Below, piece after piece: positions 35,698 to 41,505 of a stretch of DNA of 41,505 bases. The translations under genes were made by a program, and so were the position numbers. The notes under the pieces are model-generated. The model ran no database searches. It was not told the origin of the DNA and was given only the letters and a program-made list of their open reading frames with translations. Within the stretch, counting starts at the first letter, position 1. Each line of letters opens with the position of its first letter. This DNA is from a virus. Where the stretch lies: IMG/VR virus record IMGVR_UViG_3300005588_000014, positions 1 through 41,505 of that record; one strand, 5' to 3'.

Positions 35698-36225
35698 TTA
35701 TACCTCTATGAATGTTATTGTACAGCCCTGTGGTGGCAATATAAAACCACTATCTAAAACTGCTTTTTCTTCTTGCGTTACTGTTGACCCATCATAATTT
35801 ATTATAACATCATTTATATTGTTTGTATACGTCCACACTAAATTATCAAATACTTGGTCTAAATAACCAATTAAGTTTTCTATAGTTCGCTTTTCTGCTT
35901 GTTGCATAGCACGAACCTTTAAAACTTTTCTATACAAGCCATCACTAATAGGCTTTATCTCTTCATTAGGAACTTGACTGTCATTCCATAAATCATTTAA
36001 ACTATTCCAGTTAGACTGATTCCACACAAAACCACCTATATTTACAACTGCTGGTCTTCTGTCAATTCCTAGTATCTTACCTAGCAAGTCTAAGTTGAAC
36101 CCAACTACTGTATCTAAGTTAGTAATGTTAACCAAATAAAAATCTCTTATATAAGCTCTTAAATCATCTCTAAAGCCTGCTAAATCTTCTAAGTCGTTAT
36201 ACTGCCAAAAATATTCATACTTCAT
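35698..36225 (-). CDS. Baseplate-to-fibre protein (DUF2612-like)
   Basis: This 175-residue protein links baseplate and fibre. The pattern DTVVGFNLDLLGKILGIDR, then FVWNQSNWNSLNDLW, then YRKVLKVRAMQQAEKRTIENLIGYLDQVF, resembles DUF2612, a family in the slot of P2 gpI. It lies directly after baseplate J. Confidence 0.8.
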   Translation of the reverse strand: MKYEYFWQYNDLEDLAGFRDDLRAYIRDFYLVNITNLDTVVGFNLDLLGKILGIDRRPAVVNIGGFVWNQSNWNSLNDLWNDSQVPNEEIKPISDGLYRKVLKVRAMQQAEKRTIENLIGYLDQVFDNLVWTYTNNINDVIINYDGSTVTQEEKAVLDSGFILPPQGCTITFIEV

Positions 36226-36236
36226 TTTATAAGCTC

Positions 36237-37373
36237 CTATACTATTGTTATATTTGCATTAGGGTCAACATTAAACGGTGTAATCTTCTCTCTATTGCCA
36301 GCTACAATATCTGATGTACCTGCATTAATAGTTAAAGTTACTATTTTTGCTGTACCTGTGATAATAGTTACAATAGCACTATAAAAGTCTTGATAATAAA
36401 GAGTGCCACCGATAAAGCTATTATTACATAATTCCTCAAAAGCAGTTACAATATCTTCTCTTTGAATTTGTGATAAACTAGTAATTAGGCTAACTGTTAA
36501 AGTAAATGTTGTATTTAAATCAGTTGGTCGTGAGAAACTAATAGGTATGATATTACCTTTGCCATCTGTTACATTCTCCGTTGTAGTACCTTGAGTTTCT
36601 GTCCCCATATCAAGATTATTCCATACAGTAGTAGCAACATCGTTATCAGCACCACCTAAAACAACTGGCTCAATAAAACCACGAGTTATAGCATTATCTC
36701 TATTTATATCAAAAACAATAGTATCTAATACACCTGTAGTTTCCAATAAAGCTTTTTCCATACTTTCCAAGCCATTGCCACTATTACCATTTCTAACTGC
36801 TTTTAATCTTAATCTATAAGAGTAATCGCTTTCAGACTCTTCTCCATTAATAATGTTTAAAACTTCTAAATCTGTTAAGCTAGGGTAAGTAGTAGTTGAT
36901 GTTATCTTATCTCCAACATTTACAGCACCATCTTCAATAAATTCTGTTGATTGCATTGTAATGCTTTGCACGGTACTTGAAATAAGCTCGTCAGATGTGT
37001 TTGTGAAAGTTACTGCACTATCGCTAGTTAAATAAAACTCACTACTTTCTACGATTGTATACCCAGTTGTTGAACTAGTCGCTTGAACTGTTAAAATTGA
37101 TGGCTCTAAAGCCCTTCTTGATAGTCCAATTAATTTACCTGCATTGTCCAAGTCTTGACCTGTTGCTGTGTCTAAATCTAAACTATTAAAAACATTAAAA
37201 GCATCTTTTTGGCAATTATCTATTTCACTTGCAAACATTAAAGCAACTTGACCCATAGGCGACTCATTATCAACACTTAAGCCAACAAAATTATCACTAA
37301 TAATGGTTTTAACATCGCTAATAATTGTTTCTTCTGAAACTAATTCATAACCATTTGCACCTATTTTTGACAT
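36237..37373 (-). CDS. Baseplate protein J-like
   Basis: This 378-residue protein has the plan of the baseplate J family (Mu gp47 and P2 gpJ): the N-terminus with SDNFVGLSVDNESPMGQVALMF, QDLDNAGKLIGLSRR, SYRLRLKAVRNGNSGNGLESMEKALLETTGV, and a C-terminal TLNAGTSDI-type end. It forms the baseplate wedge that reaches the fibres. It lies between the wedge and DUF2612 genes, the normal order. Confidence 0.87.
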   Translation of the reverse strand: MSKIGANGYELVSEETIISDVKTIISDNFVGLSVDNESPMGQVALMFASEIDNCQKDAFNVFNSLDLDTATGQDLDNAGKLIGLSRRALEPSILTVQATSSTTGYTIVESSEFYLTSDSAVTFTNTSDELISSTVQSITMQSTEFIEDGAVNVGDKITSTTTYPSLTDLEVLNIINGEESESDYSYRLRLKAVRNGNSGNGLESMEKALLETTGVLDTIVFDINRDNAITRGFIEPVVLGGADNDVATTVWNNLDMGTETQGTTTENVTDGKGNIIPISFSRPTDLNTTFTLTVSLITSLSQIQREDIVTAFEELCNNSFIGGTLYYQDFYSAIVTIITGTAKIVTLTINAGTSDIVAGNREKITPFNVDPNANITIV

Positions 37374-37388
37374 TATTTAATCCTTTTT

Positions 37389-37733
37389 TTAAATATTTAC
37401 TGTTGTTTCTAATGATGTATTATCATAAATAAACTTAACTGTTATTAATAATTCTTCTAACTCTTGTCGTATTCTTATATCTTCAACAGTTACACCATCT
37501 ACTTTTTGAACATTTCTTAAAACTTCTGCGTATAAATCACTAGAGCTTGAATTTTGATTGAACATTACACCCTGTAAATCAAGCCCTTTAGATGTGTCTT
37601 GTGGGTCTTCCCCTGCAACTGTTTGTAAAACCTGTTTAACTGACTGTAAAGCAAACTCTAAATCACTTTTTGTATAAACAAAAGAACCGTTAACTATTTT
37701 AAGTCTGTTGTTTTCTATTATAATATCTTTCAT
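37389..37733 (-). CDS. Baseplate wedge protein (gp25/gpW-like)
   Basis: This 114-residue protein has GEDPQDTSKGLDLQGVMFN and LITVKFIYDNTSLETTVNI, with the overall size and place of T4 gp25-like wedge proteins before baseplate J. No perfect motif match can be claimed. Gene order is strong support. Confidence 0.7.
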   Translation of the reverse strand: MKDIIIENNRLKIVNGSFVYTKSDLEFALQSVKQVLQTVAGEDPQDTSKGLDLQGVMFNQNSSSSDLYAEVLRNVQKVDGVTVEDIRIRQELEELLITVKFIYDNTSLETTVNI

Positions 37734-37743
37734 CTATACACCT

Positions 37744-38331
37744 TTAAATACTTGTAGCAGTACCACTACTTGTTATTGTTCCATTTACTCCTGCAACATT
37801 TACCGTGTCGCCTAGTCTAGCTATAGGCTGTCCACCCTCTCCCAAGTTAATATTGGTTGCTTTTATGTTAACCGTGGTACTTACTACATCTATTTCACTA
37901 TCTTTTAACTCTATTGTATCACTTCCACGCTTAATTAGCAAATTGTCGCCTAAATCTATTGTATCGTCTAAATCTGAAAATAAACCACCAGAGTAATAAG
38001 AGTTATCTATATCAAAAATAGTCTTATAACTTATATTAGTTGGATTTTTAAATTGCCTTGTTGATTTTGTACTAACATAAAGTAAGCCTTTATCCCCAAC
38101 TGCTGGGGGTGCATAAATTAAACTAGAACCATACTTAAAAAACTTAACTGGCACATCTAAAACATTAGGAAAATCAAAGTCTTTGGTATCCTTAACTGAT
38201 AATCTAACGGAAACTCTGTCTTTTCTTAATGGATTTACTGCAACAATCTCACAAGCAAAGCAAGTCTTAACACCTGCTAGCTCGCCCCTAATTAAAGTTA
38301 TTAGTTCTTTTATATCTCTATTTGTTATCAT
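37744..38331 (-). CDS. Tail spike, membrane-puncturing (Gp138-like)
   Basis: This 195-residue protein has RVSVRLSVKDTKDFDFPNVLDVPVKFFKYG and YAPPAVGDKGLLYVS, a small OB-like N-terminus, then a beta-repeat stalk (LLIKRGSDTIELKDSEIDVVSTTVNIKATNINLG). It ends in a short VAGVNGTITSSGTAT tip. This fits Gp138-type puncturing devices. Confidence 0.75.
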   Translation of the reverse strand: MITNRDIKELITLIRGELAGVKTCFACEIVAVNPLRKDRVSVRLSVKDTKDFDFPNVLDVPVKFFKYGSSLIYAPPAVGDKGLLYVSTKSTRQFKNPTNISYKTIFDIDNSYYSGGLFSDLDDTIDLGDNLLIKRGSDTIELKDSEIDVVSTTVNIKATNINLGEGGQPIARLGDTVNVAGVNGTITSSGTATSI

Positions 38332-39215
38332 GCTTTTATACCCTCAATTTGCATATTAAAATCATCTCCCATAGTGTCTAAACTATAACTAATATCTAAA
38401 ACTCTAAAATTAATATCCTTAATGTTAGATAATGACCCAGCTATTAAATCCCCTGCAAAAGACTTAGTAGTGTCGCCTATGTTTATTCTAGCATATTTAT
38501 TGGTAACTTTGAAAATTCTACCAATCCTTAAGTCATTATTAAACATTATTCTAAAGTTTACCTTTTGACCTACATCTGAATAGGCTGGTATAGACAAAAT
38601 ACCGTCAGAGGCATCAATATCTATAACATTAGTAGCACTTTTCTTCTCTTTAGCAATAATAATCTGCCCTGCTTGTTCATAATACTCAAAATCAAATAAT
38701 GTTTTTAATTTATCTAGCCTTTCTTGAAGATTGCCAACTAAACTAATATTACTAACAGTAACGCCAAGCAAAGGGTTTGCATCAAAATTAACTTGATAAT
38801 TAAATTTACTAGCTTGATTACTTATTAATGTAGATAAAAGGCTTGTAGGAACGCTATCAGGTTCTATCTTATTCATACCATAGCTTAAAAAGTATATATT
38901 GGTTATAATATCAGAACCAACTCTTACAACTTCAAAAAACTTCTTTTCTGCACTTATAATCTGTGAATTACCTGTATTATTCCAACCTGCATAAATATCA
39001 ACTGTAAAGGCTCTTTCTTGTAAAAGCTTCCTTGTTTCTTCATTTAAACCATATACTGAAACTTTACCTTGCACAAAAGCATTCTTTTGAAAGTTAGCAT
39101 CTACTTTAATTCTTGGAGCTTTATCGCCGTTTTCATCTTTATCAAAATCAGATAAATAGCTTTTACCAATTTCAGGAAATTCAACCTTTAAATATCTACC
39201 AAAAAATGATGACAT
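38328..39215 (-). CDS. Baseplate hub protein
   Basis: This 295-residue protein starts FFGRYLKVEFPEIGKSYLSDFDK and contains FQKNAFVQGKVSVYGLNEETRKLL, TVDIYAGWNN and NEARI-like beta strands. The position between Dit/plug and spike suits the hub. It overlaps the spike gene by 4 bases. Family by position and partial resemblance. Confidence 0.65.
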   Translation of the reverse strand: MSSFFGRYLKVEFPEIGKSYLSDFDKDENGDKAPRIKVDANFQKNAFVQGKVSVYGLNEETRKLLQERAFTVDIYAGWNNTGNSQIISAEKKFFEVVRVGSDIITNIYFLSYGMNKIEPDSVPTSLLSTLISNQASKFNYQVNFDANPLLGVTVSNISLVGNLQERLDKLKTLFDFEYYEQAGQIIIAKEKKSATNVIDIDASDGILSIPAYSDVGQKVNFRIMFNNDLRIGRIFKVTNKYARINIGDTTKSFAGDLIAGSLSNIKDINFRVLDISYSLDTMGDDFNMQIEGIKA

Positions 39216-39219
39216 ATTA

Positions 39220-39489
39220 TTACTCCTCGTATATTAGATAGCCCTCTGATAAATCATTAGCTCCTCTATATGTTAAACTACTACCAAGCCCCAAATAGCT
39301 CTTACCAAATAACAAATCTGTACCATTGGTTAAATACTTACCAAATATTAAAGGCTCAGTTTCTCTTGATATATTAATATAATATAAGCCCTTGTCTTTA
39401 TCTAAACCTATTTCAAAGCTTAACTCATTATCTTTTAAATTTAAAGTACCTGTTTGCACTCCATCTTGTAACTCATAACCTGTTGCCAT
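39220..39489 (-). CDS. Baseplate plug-like protein
   Basis: This 89-residue protein contains GTLNLKDNELSFEIGLDKDKGLYYINISRETEPLIFGKYL, resembling the small plug proteins of contractile baseplates. It touches the Dit-like gene by one base and precedes the hub. Family by resemblance. Confidence 0.65.
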   Translation of the reverse strand: MATGYELQDGVQTGTLNLKDNELSFEIGLDKDKGLYYINISRETEPLIFGKYLTNGTDLLFGKSYLGLGSSLTYRGANDLSEGYLIYEE

Positions 39490-40139
39490 TATAAAAATCT
39501 CCCTAATACACTTAAACCAATTGTTTTTAAATTCATAAAACCATTTCTTTTTATTGTACTAAATAAGCTGTTTTGTGTTTGAGTACCAAACACCATAAGA
39601 TTTTTTAAACTAACAATAATAATAGCACCGTTGTAGTTCTCTACTGTTATTTCTCGGTCTATACTTTCAACTTGTAAGTTTTTATATATCCTATCTCTAG
39701 TTACTAATTCACAAGGTAAGAAGTTCTCTTTAATTCTAATAATTTCATTAAAAACTTTAGAACTTTTATAGTTACCAGTTGCATTACCATCAATAAAATC
39801 AATAGCTTTTCTTTCTAGTATGCCTAAAATATCTTCTTCTAAGAATCCCCTTGTGCTAAAATCTTTTACTGTATTAATAGCTGTTTCAATTAAACCACCA
39901 GCATCGCCGACTATAATAGCAACTTGCACTCTATCTGGGTTTTTATATATTGAATCTGCTAAGTTAGCACCAAACTCAACAGGGTTATCAGTAATAGTAT
40001 TACTTAAATTAAACTTTTGAGATTGGAAAGCACCTATATTTAATGATTTTGTCTTCCCATCTTCTTTATAATAAAGCTTTTTAAACTTATCTAGATTAAG
40101 CTTATCTTCTAAATATCCTGATGCACTAAATAAAGCCAT
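39489..40139 (-). CDS. Dit-like distal tail/baseplate protein
   Basis: This 216-residue protein contains FSTRGFLEEDILGILERKAIDFIDG, ENFLPCELVTRDRIYKNLQVESIDREI and IIIVSLKNLMVFG. Those segments match Dit-like tail proteins that fix the tube end to the baseplate. The position after the tape measure is correct. The overlap with both neighbours is one base. Confidence 0.7.
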   Translation of the reverse strand: MALFSASGYLEDKLNLDKFKKLYYKEDGKTKSLNIGAFQSQKFNLSNTITDNPVEFGANLADSIYKNPDRVQVAIIVGDAGGLIETAINTVKDFSTRGFLEEDILGILERKAIDFIDGNATGNYKSSKVFNEIIRIKENFLPCELVTRDRIYKNLQVESIDREITVENYNGAIIIVSLKNLMVFGTQTQNSLFSTIKRNGFMNLKTIGLSVLGRFL

Positions 40140-41203
40140 TATAAACCACCCCTTGCTTCATTATAAACCCTTAACTCATTAGCTTCTTGTGCAGTTGCTA
40201 CATTAATGTTTATATTGTTTCTGTTATTTACCACATTGCTAGTACTAGAGCTTGTATTACTTGTACTTGACTCAGTTGCTATATTATCCATGCCTATAGA
40301 CTTAACATTCATACTTTCAGCAACTAAACCTCTATATGCCTGCCCAAAACCACTATTAAACAATCTCTCTTGAATAGATTTGCTTTCAACCTCTATTTCT
40401 GATGTTTTTTTAGGTCTATCAAACTGCGTAATAAAATCTAAAAAACCTATAACACCCTCTTTTGAAGACTTAGTTATTGATTTTGCTTGCTCGTTAACAT
40501 TAACTTTTTTAGCTATATCTTCTCCAATACCAAGAAATGCAGTTAATACTTTTGCACTTTCTTCGCCAAGTGGCAATAAAAATCTATTTAGCTTATTAAA
40601 GGCTATAGAAAGCTCTCCAGTTGCTATGTTTAACTTCTTTTGACTGTCTATGGTATTCTCTAAAGCAATTGATTGTTCTTTAGCTATTTGTCTATTCTTA
40701 GTAAAAACATCATCTGCTTGTGTTAAAAGCTGTATTTGTGCATTACTTATACCAATCTTAGGACTTACAGTAACAAATGTTTCTAAATCCTTTTGTGCTG
40801 ACTGTCTTAATGCTTGAATAAATTGCTCTGTATTCTTAATATCTTGAATATTAATTCCAAGCCTAGCAAAAGATTCCAAGTTACCTGTCCCAAAAGTTTG
40901 AAACTCTTTTATTTGACCTGCTAAACCCTCAACTAAACCAGAGCCCTCTTCTGCTGAAAATCCTAAAAGTTTAAATTCATTTTGTATTTGTCTAATAAAT
41001 CCTACACTCTCAAGCGTTTTTGTTGATAGTGCGTTTAAATCTCTGTATTGATTAGCAACTAGCTTAGAAGCACCGACTACACCAGCCAATGCTCCAGCTA
41101 CTTTCGTTGTATTACTGAAAAAGCTACCCATCTGCTTGTTTACAGAGTTAAGATTTGATTGAATATCTAGGGTATAAAAGAACCCACCAGCGTTTTCTGC
41201 CAT
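40139..41203 (-). CDS. Tail tape measure protein (short)
   Basis: This 354-residue protein sets tail length. It has an AGGFFYTLDIQSNLNSV start, a hydrophobic VAGALAGVVGASKLVANQY region near residue 32, long helices, and an Asn-rich NNRNNININVATAQEANELRV end, a common tape measure tail. At about 1.5 Angstrom per residue it implies a tail of about 53 nm, which is short. It follows the chaperone frames and precedes the Dit-like gene. Confidence 0.78.
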   Translation of the reverse strand: MAENAGGFFYTLDIQSNLNSVNKQMGSFFSNTTKVAGALAGVVGASKLVANQYRDLNALSTKTLESVGFIRQIQNEFKLLGFSAEEGSGLVEGLAGQIKEFQTFGTGNLESFARLGINIQDIKNTEQFIQALRQSAQKDLETFVTVSPKIGISNAQIQLLTQADDVFTKNRQIAKEQSIALENTIDSQKKLNIATGELSIAFNKLNRFLLPLGEESAKVLTAFLGIGEDIAKKVNVNEQAKSITKSSKEGVIGFLDFITQFDRPKKTSEIEVESKSIQERLFNSGFGQAYRGLVAESMNVKSIGMDNIATESSTSNTSSSTSNVVNNRNNININVATAQEANELRVYNEARGGL

Positions 41204-41204
41204 A

Positions 41205-41444
41205 TTATTTCCTCTCTCTAGCTAAATAGCTTTTTATATTATTATATTTTTCATATTCTTGTAATGCTTCTTTCATATCGAATATAGTAACATTACCGTT
41301 GTTTAAATCTGCTAAGGAGCATAATCCATTAAATACTGCAAAGTACTTAAAACTATTAAACCCTTTGCTGATATAGTCAGGAATTACAGAGCGATTCCCT
41401 GCTCCTGAATAAAAACCAAAAACTGCTCGATAAATAACTGGCAC
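41205..41444 (-). CDS. Tail assembly chaperone, -1-frame extension (T part)
   Basis: This open frame continues past the stop of the upstream chaperone (stop at 41384) in the -1 frame and ends 2 bases before the tape measure gene. If reached by frameshifting, it adds about 60 residues (YSGAGNRSVIPDYISKGF onwards, with EALQEYEKYNNIKSYLARERK at the end). The coordinates shown start at a GTG, which is probably not used. The frame is open only downstream of about 41464. Two U-rich stretches lie in the overlap at 41411-41422. Confidence 0.65.
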   Translation of the reverse strand: MPVIYRAVFGFYSGAGNRSVIPDYISKGFNSFKYFAVFNGLCSLADLNNGNVTIFDMKEALQEYEKYNNIKSYLARERK

Positions 41445-41505
41445 GCTGTAAATGAGTAGCCTAACATTTTACCTTTAGAGTGCTCTTCAATTTCAGTTCC
41501 TTTTA
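41384..41505 (-). CDS. Tail assembly chaperone, C-terminal part of frame 0 (continues at 296)
   Basis: The frame that begins at 296 on the left end continues here and stops at TAA 41386-41384, for about 105 residues in all. The last part, EQFLVFIQEQGIAL, is read through the bases where the -1 frame opens. This is the short form of the chaperone. Confidence 0.7.
   Translation of the reverse strand, partial: KGTEIEEHSKGKMLGYSFTACQLFIEQFLVFIQEQGIAL
41406..41505. repeat. Terminal direct repeat, copy 2
   Basis: These 100 bases equal 1-100 exactly. See copy 1. They lie inside the chaperone frame. Confidence 0.9.

Noticed and set aside
41406-41505. True terminal repeats of a linear virion
   Set aside because: Length of exactly 100 bases inside a reading frame and a perfect join point to assembly overlap. 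Not excluded without reads.

Overview
The window is the genome of an AT-rich, tailed double-stranded DNA phage with a contractile tail. Its first 100 bases (1-100) are repeated exactly as its last 100 (41406-41505). It is therefore best read as a circularised or circularly permuted contig of 41,405 unique bases. I see no integrase, no CI-like repressor, no RNA polymerase and no sigma factor. The simplest reading is a virulent phage, or at least one without a recognisable lysogeny module, that uses the host sigma-70 polymerase. The host cannot be named from sequence alone. Codon use and the AAGGAGATATA-type ribosome sites only point to a low-GC bacterium.

Layout, following transcription. A divergent control region at 17.40-17.57 kb separates two arms. 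The rightward arm (17.57-31.0 kb, + strand) is early and replicative. It holds a Cro-like HTH protein, an ERF annealing protein, a replication initiator whose gene contains a 22-bp iteron array (probable origin), a DnaB helicase, SSB, a DNA methyltransferase, HNH nucleases, RusA (reversed) and many small zinc-binding, membrane and coiled-coil proteins. The leftward arm (- strand) starts with about 18 very small genes (11.7-17.4 kb), with the small terminase embedded among them. It then runs through large terminase, portal, SPP1 gp7-like head protein, DUF2213 protease/scaffold, decoration protein, DUF2184 major capsid, neck proteins, sheath and tube. It crosses the window ends through the tail assembly chaperone and continues (41.4 to 31.2 kb) with tape measure, Dit-like protein, plug, hub, Gp138 spike, gp25-like wedge, baseplate J, DUF2612 protein, fibre and chaperone, another structural protein and the lysis genes.

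The most unusual content is in RNA and gene-junction structure. There are three short RNA units, each with its own sigma-70 promoter and intrinsic terminator. One (12.69-12.52 kb, -) has a perfect TTGACA-17-TATAAT promoter and tRNA-like hairpins. One (11.70-11.60 kb, -) looks like a terminated or attenuated leader ahead of terL. One (27.31-27.46 kb, +) carries a 12-nt sequence exactly complementary to the ribosome-binding sites of ssb and the pentapeptide-repeat gene. An HNH gene at 18.2-18.7 kb appears to have split the 5' end of erf and supplied a new start. Another HNH gene (4.1-4.8 kb) has a leader with two hairpins whose 7-nt loops are perfectly complementary, and the same 7-mer recurs as its ribosome-binding site. 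Several late-arm units are joined by terminator/promoter modules. The tail assembly chaperone shows the overlapping -1-frame arrangement typical of programmed frameshifting, cut by the window ends.

All functional names rest on sequence motifs and gene order read by eye. No search was run.
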